Positions 1-5,739 are shown, counted from the first letter of the stretch. The stretch is DNA of 6,413 bases from Planctomycetota bacterium (GCA_947455805.1 CANGSN010000194.1:1-6413); one strand, 5' to 3'. Numbers and translations are program-made. The notes: generated from the letters alone by a model not told the origin.

Positions 1-1
1 C

Positions 2-718
2 CTGTTCGGTCTGGTCGACGCCGTGCGCTTCGACAGCTGCTCGCCGTGCGAGCAGCGCCTGTCGGCTCGCATGCGCGATTGTGGCACGATCGTGGTGCTC
101 GGCAGCGGTGGCCGGCAGCTCGCGCAGCAGTTCCAGGCCTCGCGCACGAACGGCTCGCCGGCGCCGACGCCGGAAGCGTTCGCGCTGGCCGGGCTGCACC
201 ACGTGGCCGCCGAGCTGGCCCGCCACGGCGTGCGCAACGAGGTCGTCGAGCTGCCGCCGTCGCCGCGCTGGAACACCGGGCGCCTCGGCGAGTGCGCCGG
301 CTTCGGCACGGTGTCGCCGGTCTCCGGCCTGCTGCTGCATCCGACCTACGGACCGTGGTTGCGGCTGCACGGCGTCGTGCTGGTCGAGGGGCGGCCGTTC
401 GGCGAGATCGGCGATGCGTCGATCAGCGACCACTTCCAGCCCTGTTCCTCGTGCTCGCGACCGTGCGTGACGGCTTGCCCAGCGGGCGTGCACGACGGCC
501 ACGGGCACCAGGACGTGTCGAGCTGTGCATCCCACCGGCAGGCCGGCGGCTGCGAGGACCTGTGCGCATCGCGCAGCGCCTGCCCGCTCGGCAGCGAGCA
601 CCGCGACGCCAGCTACGAGCACGTGCATCGCCACGCCTACCAGCTGGCGACCCTGCAACGCTGGTTCGGCTACGGCGTCTGGCGCATCGTGCCGGCGTTC
701 CTGCGCCATGGTCGCTGA
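2..718 (+). CDS. QueG-like iron-sulfur (ferredoxin-type) protein, 5' end cut by window
   Basis: The frame is open to the first bases of the window and reads 238 codons before TGA. Family-like residues (LFGLVDAVRFD) lie ahead of the first possible GTG start at 23, so the true start is probably just outside. The middle (residues about 108-130, LLLHPTYGPWLRLHGVVL) resembles the strand preceding the Fe-S centre in epoxyqueuosine reductase (QueG). A cysteine cluster C148-x2-C151-x3-C155-x3-C159-P follows, then a second set C175, C184, C188, C194-P. Eight cysteines could hold two [4Fe-4S] clusters, as in QueG. The first spacing has one more residue than the usual C-x2-C-x2-C-x3-CP. The protein is much shorter than QueG, lacks its C-terminal HEAT-like part, and is probably not QueG itself. 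It is likely a cytoplasmic redox protein of unknown substrate. The next gene, a BtuF-like protein, overlaps it by 11 bp, so the two are probably co-translated. Confidence 0.82.
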   Translation: MFGLVDAVRFDSCSPCEQRLSARMRDCGTIVVLGSGGRQLAQQFQASRTNGSPAPTPEAFALAGLHHVAAELARHGVRNEVVELPPSPRWNTGRLGECAGFGTVSPVSGLLLHPTYGPWLRLHGVVLVEGRPFGEIGDASISDHFQPCSSCSRPCVTACPAGVHDGHGHQDVSSCASHRQAGGCEDLCASRSACPLGSEHRDASYEHVHRHAYQLATLQRWFGYGVWRIVPAFLRHGR

Positions 719-1514
719 CCGCGCGGTGCTGCCGCAGCGCCTGGTCAGCCTGGTGCCGAGCACGACCGAGAGCGTGTGCGCGTTCGGCGCCGGCGATCGC
801 CTGGTCGGTTGCACGCGCTACTGCACGCATCCGCCGGATCGGCTCGCCGGCGTCGCGCGCATCGGCGGCACCAAGAACCCCGATCGCGAGAAGGTGATGT
901 CGCTGCAGCCCGGCCTCGTGCTCGGGAACGCCGAGGAGAACCGGCCCGAGGACCTCGAGTGGTTCGCCTCGCGGGTGCCGGTGCTGCTGCAGACGCCGCG
1001 CACCGTCGCCGAAGCGGTCGTGGCGCTGCGCGAACTGGCGCATGCCGTCGGCGATCCGGGGGCCGCGCTGCCGGCGGTGGAACGCACCGTCGCGTCGCTG
1101 GCGGCGATGGCCGTCGCCGCCACGCAGCCGTCGCCGCGCGTCTACTACGCGATCTGGCGCAAGCCGTGGATGACCGTCGGCGGCGACACGTTCGTGCACG
1201 ACGTGCTGCGCTGCTGTGGCGCCACCAACGTCGCTGCCGATGCCGAGGCGCGCTATCCGGAGATGGCGCCGGACGCGGCGGTGGCGCGCGGCGTCGACGT
1301 CGTGCTGCTGGCCAGCGAACCTTGGGCCTTCGACGACGCCCAGCAGCGCGAACTGGCGGCGGCGGCGACGTTCGGCCCGGCGCGGCTCGTGCTCTGCGAC
1401 GGTCGCGACTTCAGCTGGCACGGCACGCACATGGCGATCGGCCTGCGGCGTGCGCAGGCGCTGCTGCAGCAGGTCGCCGGGGTCGGCGCCGGCGCGCGCG
1501 ATCTGCGCGCTTGA
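708..1514 (+). CDS. BtuF-like cobalamin/metal-binding protein (helical backbone metal receptor), apparently cytoplasmic
   Basis: The product is 268 residues from ATG 708, which lies inside the end of the preceding gene (11-bp overlap, different frame). There is no Shine-Dalgarno motif, so translational coupling is likely. The fold is that of periplasmic-binding-protein family II (BtuF/FecB/FhuD). The first strand is RLVSLVPSTTES (11-22). The substrate-side loop GCTRYCTHP (35-43) follows, then GGTKNPDREKVMSLQPGLVL (53-72). The second lobe has YYAIWRKPWMTVGGDTF (146-162), YPEMAPDAA (183-191) and DVVLLASEPW (197-206). DGRDFSWHGTH (231-241) lies near the end. BtuF proteins deliver vitamin B12 to BtuCD. 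Here the mature fold starts within ten residues of the N-terminus, and no signal peptide or lipobox is visible. No BtuC or BtuD gene is present in the window. It may therefore bind a corrinoid or metal in the cytoplasm, as inferred for signal-less members annotated only as cobalamin-binding proteins. The fold call is firm and the ligand is inferred. Confidence 0.88.
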   Translation: MVADRAVLPQRLVSLVPSTTESVCAFGAGDRLVGCTRYCTHPPDRLAGVARIGGTKNPDREKVMSLQPGLVLGNAEENRPEDLEWFASRVPVLLQTPRTVAEAVVALRELAHAVGDPGAALPAVERTVASLAAMAVAATQPSPRVYYAIWRKPWMTVGGDTFVHDVLRCCGATNVAADAEARYPEMAPDAAVARGVDVVLLASEPWAFDDAQQRELAAAATFGPARLVLCDGRDFSWHGTHMAIGLRRAQALLQQVAGVGAGARDLRA

Positions 1515-1545
1515 GCCGGCGCCGCCGCGGCGCGACCATGCGGCC

Positions 1546-2178
1546 ATGGACGATTCGAAACCGCGCGTGCTGCCGCTGCTGCTGGTCGCCTCGGCGTTGA
1601 CGCTGGTGGTCACGGTGGTGCGCTTCGTCGGCGAGCGCGCCGGCTGGGATGCGCGCTGGTTCTCGAGCGAAGCCGGCAGCCCCGGCAACCCGTTCGGCAT
1701 CGTCTGGCTGGTGCCGGTGTTCGGCTTCGCCTTCGGCCGCCGCCTCGCCGCCGGCGGCAAGCCGCCGTTCGTCTCGTCCTTCTTCGTGCCGATGTTCGGC
1801 CTCGTCACCGTCGCTGGTGCCGCGGCCTACGTGTTCGGGCACCTCGAAGGCGAGGAACTGCGCGGAGCGCTGCGTTGGCTGCTCTACGGTTCGGCCGGCG
1901 CGTCGCTGCTCGGCCTGTTCGCCTGGCCGCGCGCGTTCTTCGTCACTCTCGCCTACGGGTTGCTGGCGCGTGCACCGGTGGCGCTGCTGCAGTACCTCGA
2001 CATCGAGAAGGGCTGGCAGACGCACTACGGCAAGGTGCATCCGAAGCTGATGGGGCTCGATGCCGAGGCGCGGCAGTGGACGTTGGCGATGGCGCAGGCC
2101 GCAGGCTGGGTGCCGTTCACGATCCTGCTCGGCGGTGCGTGCGCGGCGATCGGCGCCGCCAGCGTACGAAAAGCGTGA
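1546..2178 (+). CDS. Polytopic inner-membrane protein of unknown function
   Basis: The product is 210 residues from ATG 1546, starting 31 bp after the BtuF-like gene on the same strand. This ATG is preferred because a hydrophobic helix begins almost at once. An ATG at 1538 is out of frame, and no Shine-Dalgarno motif precedes either. About five or six membrane segments can be seen, near residues 8-28, 51-66, 78-98, 112-128, 129-147 and 185-205. The loop between the last two contains an aromatic and charged stretch (LDIEKGWQTHYGKVHPK, 151-167) that looks like the most functional part. I do not recognise a named family. The loop recalls an orphan class of bacterial membrane proteins with a W-x-THY motif, but that is from memory and weak. 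No transporter, kinase or peptidase motif is visible. It may share a transcript with the two upstream genes, and it ends 24 bp from a convergent gene. Confidence 0.78.
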   Translation: MDDSKPRVLPLLLVASALTLVVTVVRFVGERAGWDARWFSSEAGSPGNPFGIVWLVPVFGFAFGRRLAAGGKPPFVSSFFVPMFGLVTVAGAAAYVFGHLEGEELRGALRWLLYGSAGASLLGLFAWPRAFFVTLAYGLLARAPVALLQYLDIEKGWQTHYGKVHPKLMGLDAEARQWTLAMAQAAGWVPFTILLGGACAAIGAASVRKA

Positions 2179-2182
2179 GCGG

Positions 2183-2193
2183 GCTGCGGCAGC
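2183..2193. repeat. Short inverted repeat in the convergent gap
   Basis: The 24-bp gap between the two convergent stop codons contains gctgcggcagc, a perfect inverted repeat that can form a 4-bp stem with a 3-nt loop. It could contribute to transcription stop on either strand, but it is short and has no T-tract, so this is only a candidate. Confidence 0.2.
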
Positions 2194-2202
2194 TCGCCCT
2201 GA

Positions 2203-3570
2203 TCAGTGCTCGCCGCGCGGGCTGGCTGGTTTTGCGCCAGCCGCTGCCGCCTTGTGCGCTCGCTGCCGCCGCCGCAACTCGACCAGCGCGCGGGTGTGCG
2301 CATCGGCCGCGCGCCGCGCGCGCCACTGCGCCACCACGATGAGCGACAAGAACGCGCAGCCGATGCCGGCGAGCCAAGGGGCGACGCTGCGCAAGCCGAG
2401 GCCCGTGTCGAGTTGGTAGGGGTCGAGATCGGCGGCGACGAACAGCGGGGCCCAGCGGCTCTCGCCGCGGTGGGTCTCGTAGATCGCCCAGCGGTAGTAG
2501 TAGCCGCGCACTTCGAGCTGCACGCGTTCGGGCAGTTCGGCGACACGCTTTGGCACCCAGACCGGCACCAGCGAACCGCCGCTGTACTCGCGCACCTGCA
2601 GCCACGCCGCGGTCCAGTGTTGGATGCCGGCGGGATTGGGGGCTGCGGCCACGGTGCGCCGCAGGATCAACGAGCCGAACACGCGCACCGGCTGGCCGCG
2701 CGCGACCTTGCCCTCGCGCAGTGGCTTGTGCAGTTCGTTGTTCAGCGTGCCGATCTTGCGCCATTCGGCGAGCGATCGCTGCGGGCCGGTGTCGCGCACG
2801 AACGCGCCGAGGTGCCACAGCGGCTCGTGCTGGTCCTCGTCGATCGTGCGCCATACCGGCGCTCCGACGGCGAACGAGGCGTCGTCGACCGTGGCGAGCA
2901 GGTTGGTGTCGAGCGTCGTGACCGGCGGCCAGCGCTCGTAGTCCCGCTGCAACTCGCGGCCGACCAGCATCGGCGCCAGATCGATCGGAGTCGGGTAGGT
3001 GGCGTCGCGAAGCTTCAGCAGGAAGCCCTCGGCGCGGGCCCAACTGCCCACGGCCAGGGGCGCCTGCGGCGGCATCGAGAACGCGGCGAGGACCGCGTCG
3101 CCACTGCGCAGGCGCAGCGTCGCTTCGTAGATGCTGCGGCCGTCGATCGGGTGCCCTTCGCGCGGGCCGGACAGGTGTTCGATCGTGCCCTCGTAGAACA
3201 GCCAGCGGCCCCGCCAGTTCGCCGGTGCCTTGCGCAGATCGTCGAGTGGCACCGGCTCCGCCGGCATGCCGAGCGCATTCGCCACGGTCGGGCCGACGTC
3301 GATCGCCGTCGCCAGCAGATGGCGCAGCGGCTCCGGTTCGACCTGCAGGCGATGCTCGCGGGTGTCGTCGCGCGCGGTGGCCAGCACCTTGTGGTCGAGC
3401 TCGGGCACGGCGACCTCCGGCTCGGGGGCCGTCGTCGGTGACGTCGGCTCGGTGCGCTCTAGGCTCGCCACCAGGTAGGCGAGGCAGGCGACCACGAGGC
3501 CGGCGAGGACGAAACGCGCCGCGGGCGGCAGCGACGGCAACAGCGGGACGTGGCGCGGATGCGACTTCAC
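2203..3570 (-). CDS. Membrane-anchored protein with duplicated extracytoplasmic domain, unknown function
   Basis: The product is 455 residues from a GTG at 3570. This is the only start in this frame that keeps the basic N-terminus (MKSHPRH) and the first membrane helix (about 19-36). No clear Shine-Dalgarno motif precedes it. A Pro/Glu/Thr-rich linker (37-60) leads to a large extracytoplasmic region, then a second helix (about 396-415) and a short Arg/Ala-rich cytoplasmic tail. The soluble region contains two similar units. Unit 1 (about 118-205) has WRGRWLFYEGTIEHL, then VGSWARAEGFLLKL and, 19 residues after that glycine begins, APMLVGREL. Unit 2 (about 290-383) has RGQPVRVFGSLIL, then VQLEVRGYYYRW and, 20 residues on, APLFVAADL. 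This beta-rich pattern suggests two OB-like or similar small barrels. I recall similar two-unit anchored proteins from Planctomycetota, but no function is known to me. No catalytic motif is evident. It is the last gene of the minus-strand run, 115 bp after the CMD-like gene. Confidence 0.82.
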   Translation of the reverse strand: MKSHPRHVPLLPSLPPAARFVLAGLVVACLAYLVASLERTEPTSPTTAPEPEVAVPELDHKVLATARDDTREHRLQVEPEPLRHLLATAIDVGPTVANALGMPAEPVPLDDLRKAPANWRGRWLFYEGTIEHLSGPREGHPIDGRSIYEATLRLRSGDAVLAAFSMPPQAPLAVGSWARAEGFLLKLRDATYPTPIDLAPMLVGRELQRDYERWPPVTTLDTNLLATVDDASFAVGAPVWRTIDEDQHEPLWHLGAFVRDTGPQRSLAEWRKIGTLNNELHKPLREGKVARGQPVRVFGSLILRRTVAAAPNPAGIQHWTAAWLQVREYSGGSLVPVWVPKRVAELPERVQLEVRGYYYRWAIYETHRGESRWAPLFVAADLDPYQLDTGLGLRSVAPWLAGIGCAFLSLIVVAQWRARRAADAHTRALVELRRRQRAHKAAAAGAKPASPRGEH

Positions 3571-3653
3571 GGGGCACCGAACGGAACTGGGGCGCCGCCG
3601 GTTTGCCGCGGCGCGGACGAAACTGCGCGGCCCGTGCCGCGGGTCGGACCTGC

Positions 3654-3674
3654 GCTCGCCCGCCGCGGGCGAGC
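3654..3674 (-). terminator. Strong GC hairpin downstream of the CMD-like gene, candidate terminator
   Basis: A perfect 9-bp inverted repeat (gctcgcccg / cgggcgagc) with a 3-nt loop lies 11 bp beyond the stop codon of the CMD-like gene. There is no T-tract after it on the minus strand, so it is not a textbook intrinsic terminator. In such GC-rich genomes it could still end transcripts or protect a 3' end. A second inverted repeat (3671-3687) shares its last four bases and overlaps the stop codon. Confidence 0.4.
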
Positions 3675-3687
3675 CGGGGCCCGGCTC
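3671..3687 (-). repeat. Palindrome overlapping the CMD-like stop codon
   Basis: The sequence gagccggg-g-cccggctc is an inverted repeat with 8-nt arms that reaches into the stop codon (3686-3688). It shares gagc (3671-3674) with the 9-bp hairpin at 3654-3674, so only one of the two can fold fully at a time. A regulatory role is conjecture. Confidence 0.3.
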
Positions 3688-4057
3688 ACGAGCCTTCGGG
3701 CTTCTCGAACAGGCCGCCGAGGTGGAAGTTGGCGATGTCCGAGCGGTCGACGATCGTGGCGGCGTTGACGCCGAGGGGGATCGCGATGACCTCGGCGATC
3801 TCGGCGCTGGTGGCGCCTTCGCGCTTGGCCTTCTTCAGGTGGCCTTCGAGGCAGCCCTTGCAGCCCGAGGTCAGCGCGGCGGCGATGGCGATGAACTCCT
3901 TCGTCTTCAGGTCGATCAACGACTTGCCGTAGGTCGCCTTGTAGAAGCCCATGTAGAGCTCCTTCAGGTGCGGCGTCAGCAGCGCGTAGCTGCGCATCGA
4001 AGAGCTGGGCAGGCGGCCGTCGGCGAGGGGTTCGGACTTGTTCGTTGCGTCGCTCAT
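3686..4057 (-). CDS. Carboxymuconolactone decarboxylase (CMD)/AhpD-family protein
   Basis: The product is 123 residues from ATG 4057, the usual length for a single CMD domain. The frame stays open upstream, but that part is the shadow of the Nudix gene and does not look like protein. The active-site pattern of AhpD-type alkylhydroperoxidases is complete: Glu54, then CKGC (Cys66, Cys69), then His73. The E-x11-C-x2-C-x3-H spacing is the same as in Mycobacterium AhpD (E118, C130, C133, H137). The helix before it (KTKEFIAIAAALTSGCKGC) and the GATSAEIAEV segment (81-90) are typical. In AhpD the cysteine pair reduces partner proteins such as AhpC through a proton relay. No AhpC-like gene is present here, so the substrate is unknown and a general thiol-redox or peroxidase role is inferred. 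True decarboxylation of carboxymuconolactone is unlikely given the CxxC. The gene lies 50 bp after the Nudix gene, and no Shine-Dalgarno motif is visible. Confidence 0.93.
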   Translation of the reverse strand: MSDATNKSEPLADGRLPSSSMRSYALLTPHLKELYMGFYKATYGKSLIDLKTKEFIAIAAALTSGCKGCLEGHLKKAKREGATSAEIAEVIAIPLGVNAATIVDRSDIANFHLGGLFEKPEGS

Positions 4058-4107
4058 GGTTCGTCGAGGGCAGCGGTATACGCGCTGCGCCGGCGTTCGG
4101 CTGCGGA

Positions 4108-4533
4108 TTATTGCAGGCTCGTCTGCAGCCGCACCAGCGCGTCGCGGTCCGCCGCCAGCTCGAGCTCGCGGAACGCCGCCTCGAACGGCAGCCACTGCAG
4201 CTCGCCGATCATCGGCCCCGGCGCCAGCTGCAGCACCGGATCGTGCGGCGTGCCGGCCTGCCAGGCGAACGGCCAGTCGACGACACCCATGTCGCCGAAC
4301 AGGTCCTTGTGCGGCGCCGTCAGCTCCATCAGGTGCACCGGGCGCTTCAGGCCGATCTCGGCGTGCACTTCGCGGCGGATGGCGTCCTCGAGCTTCTCGC
4401 CCGGCGTCACCGGGCCGACGACCGGCCCGAGTGGCCACTCGTCGCGCGGCTTGTGGCGCAGCAGCAAGTATTCGATGCGACGGTCGAGGACCTGGAACAC
4501 GAAGACACGGATCCGGTGTTCGAGCGAGAACAT
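4108..4533 (-). CDS. Small Nudix-domain protein with one altered metal-ligand position
   Basis: The product is 141 residues from ATG 4533, the normal size for a single Nudix domain. The first strand begins at residue 6 (HRIRVFVFQV), which supports this start. The Nudix box G-x5-E-x7-REUxEExGU spans residues 40-62. Gly40, Glu46, Arg54, Glu55, Glu59, Gly61 and Leu62 fit. The first glutamate of the EE pair is Ala58 (REVHAEIGL). In MutT this position (Glu56) helps bind the catalytic metal, while the retained Glu59 matches MutT Glu57. Activity may therefore be altered but is not excluded. Nudix enzymes hydrolyse nucleoside diphosphates linked to another group. The substrate cannot be read from the sequence. 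The stretch before the box (VVGPVTPGE) lacks the common PGG and slightly recalls NudB-type proteins. It lies 101 bp after the esterase gene on the same strand, and no Shine-Dalgarno motif sits at a useful distance. Confidence 0.9.
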   Translation of the reverse strand: MFSLEHRIRVFVFQVLDRRIEYLLLRHKPRDEWPLGPVVGPVTPGEKLEDAIRREVHAEIGLKRPVHLMELTAPHKDLFGDMGVVDWPFAWQAGTPHDPVLQLAPGPMIGELQWLPFEAAFRELELAADRDALVRLQTSLQ

Positions 4534-4602
4534 GGTCGGTGTGCGGCCGGGGAGTAGGGCCCGCCGGCGCTCCCTCCTAGTCCTGCAGCATCGACCGGTT
4601 TG

Positions 4603-4626
4603 CCGTCCGACCGTGAAGTCGGGCGG
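4603..4626 (-). terminator. Imperfect hairpin after the esterase gene, weak terminator candidate
   Basis: Arms 4603-4611 and 4618-4626 pair over nine positions around a 6-nt loop. Read on the minus strand there is one C-A mismatch, leaving stems of 5 and 3 bp. It starts 9 nt beyond the esterase stop. There is no T-tract. If it works, it would separate the esterase from the Nudix gene; the support is weak. Confidence 0.25.
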
Positions 4627-4634
4627 GGCCGGGG

Positions 4635-5663
4635 CTACTTGCCGCCGCCGGTCGCCGAGCCGCTGGATTCCGCCGGCTTGGCCTTGGCATCGGCGCCTGC
4701 GCCCTTGGCGCCGCCCTTCGCCGCCGCCGCGAACATCTCGCCGATCACCGCGAACGAGTAGGGCAGCGTCTGGTCCTGGAACCCAGCACCCCACGAATGG
4801 CCGCCGCCGTCGATCAGGCGCCAGGTGTGCTGGACCTTGCGCTTGTCGAGCGCCTCGTGCAGCAGCTGGTTGCCGCCGGCGAAGCCGTAGCGGTCGTTGC
4901 TGCCGGCGTCGAAGTAGATGCGCAGCGACGACAGCTGCTTGCTGTCGACGGAGTTGGCGAGGCACAGCGGGTTGGCCTTCTGCCACGGCTCCTTTTGGAT
5001 CGGGTTGCCGAACACCTCGTCGAGGCCCAGGCGCTGCGCCATGCCCTTGATGCGCTCCGGCAGCTTCTCCGGGTCCTCTTCGAACACGGCCGAACTGTGC
5101 GCGCCGACCGCGCCGAACAGTTCGGGCTTGCTGAAGGCGATGCGCAACGCGGCCATGCCGCCCATGCTGACGCCGGTGATCGCGCGCTGCTGGCGATCCT
5201 TGCTGACGCGGTACTCCTTCTCGAGGTGCTGCAGCAGGTCGACGGTGATCAGGTCCTCCCAGCGCTCGTCCTTCCGGTTCACGTACATCGACGTGCGGTT
5301 GCCGTTCGCGGTCACGAAGATGCACGGCGGCAGCTTGCCGTCGCCGACGCACTGGTCGAGCACCGGCGCGCCGCCGCGCTCGTGGAAGCGCAGGTGGTCC
5401 TCCCACATGCCGTGCAGCCAGACGACCAGCGGGTACTTCGTGTCCTTGTTGGCCTCGTCGTCGTAGCCGCTCGGCAGGTAGATGCCGTACTTGAGCTCGC
5501 GGCCGACGGCGTCGCTCTTCAACGTCTGCTCGCGGAAGGTGAAGTGCTTCAGCTCGACCGCTGCTTCGCGCCGTTCGCGGCGCGGGCGCCGCTCGCCTTC
5601 TTGCGCGAAGACGGCGGGAACCAGGATCAGGGTGGCCAGCAGCAGGGGAAGTCGGCGTTGCAT
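4635..5663 (-). CDS. Secreted alpha/beta-hydrolase, putative esterase (PF00756, esterase D/feruloyl esterase type)
   Basis: The product is 342 residues from ATG 5663. This start is chosen over the longer open frame because a Shine-Dalgarno motif (GAGAGG, 6-nt spacer) precedes it and a signal peptide begins there: MQRRLPLL, a hydrophobic core to residue 18, and a likely cleavage after VFA-20 before QEG. A basic Arg/Glu-rich linker (24-33) leads into the hydrolase. LHG (83-85) fits the oxyanion-hole strand. The nucleophile elbow is GVSMGG with Ser166. Asp257 in FDAGSNDRYGF and His289 in GGGHSWGAG complete the likely triad. These motifs and their order match the putative-esterase family, which includes feruloyl and acetylxylan esterases, S-formylglutathione hydrolase and mycolyltransferases. 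The exported location argues for hydrolysis of an extracellular or periplasmic ester; the substrate is unknown. The C-terminal tail from about 312 is a low-complexity Ala/Gly/Lys/Ser stretch with no obvious role. The gene is divergent from folC. Confidence 0.92.
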   Translation of the reverse strand: MQRRLPLLLATLILVPAVFAQEGERRPRRERREAAVELKHFTFREQTLKSDAVGRELKYGIYLPSGYDDEANKDTKYPLVVWLHGMWEDHLRFHERGGAPVLDQCVGDGKLPPCIFVTANGNRTSMYVNRKDERWEDLITVDLLQHLEKEYRVSKDRQQRAITGVSMGGMAALRIAFSKPELFGAVGAHSSAVFEEDPEKLPERIKGMAQRLGLDEVFGNPIQKEPWQKANPLCLANSVDSKQLSSLRIYFDAGSNDRYGFAGGNQLLHEALDKRKVQHTWRLIDGGGHSWGAGFQDQTLPYSFAVIGEMFAAAAKGGAKGAGADAKAKPAESSGSATGGGK

Positions 5664-5739
5664 GCGATACCTCTCGGGCGAGCGGGTCGGTAGTGTTGCG
5701 CCGGCTCCGACCGTCGCCAGGGGTCGGTGCGAAAACCGC
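5664..5739. promoter_or_regulatory. Divergent esterase/folC promoter region with repeated GGTCGGT motif
   Basis: These 76 bp separate two divergent start codons and must hold promoters for both genes, unless folC is expressed from further away. No convincing -35/-10 pair was found. GGGTCGGT occurs at 5684-5691 and again at 5721-5728. An inverted partial copy CCGACC (5707-5712) can pair with GGTCGG at 5722-5727 across a 9-nt loop. This could be an operator, or chance in GC-rich DNA. Confidence 0.35.
5670..5675 (-). promoter_or_regulatory. Ribosome binding site of the esterase gene
   Basis: GAGAGG read on the minus strand sits 6 nt before ATG 5663. It is the only clear Shine-Dalgarno motif at a start in the window, and it decides between this ATG and the upstream in-frame start at 5789. 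Confidence 0.7.

Noticed and set aside
423..1808. Long minus-strand open frame of 461 codons opposite the first three genes
   Set aside because: It is Arg/Ala/Gly-rich without family motifs, lies opposite three well-supported genes, and is expected in DNA with GC-rich third positions.
2224..2242. 6-bp stem GGCTGG/CCAGCC with a TTTTGCG loop just inside the end of the duplicated-domain gene
   Set aside because: It lies within coding sequence, is short, and has no T-tract after it on either strand, so I do not call it a terminator.
2117..3577. 486-codon minus-strand frame overlapping the duplicated-domain gene
   Set aside because: Its composition is Arg/Ala/Pro-rich with no hydrophobic pattern, while the alternative frame (2203-3570) has membrane helices and a repeated domain.
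4074..4081. TATACC-like -10 element before the CMD-like gene (minus strand)
   Set aside because: No matching -35 at a normal distance; a single AT-containing hexamer is not enough to call a promoter.
4577..4591. Tiny upstream frame (ATG CTG CAG GAC TAG, minus strand) with a nearby AGGAGG before the Nudix gene
   Set aside because: It is four codons long, and the AGGAGG lies downstream of its ATG with no start codon at a useful distance after it; likely chance.
3722..5050. 442-codon plus-strand open frame
   Set aside because: It is antisense to the esterase, Nudix and CMD-like genes, whose catalytic motifs are unambiguous; the translation is low-complexity Arg/Ser/Ala.
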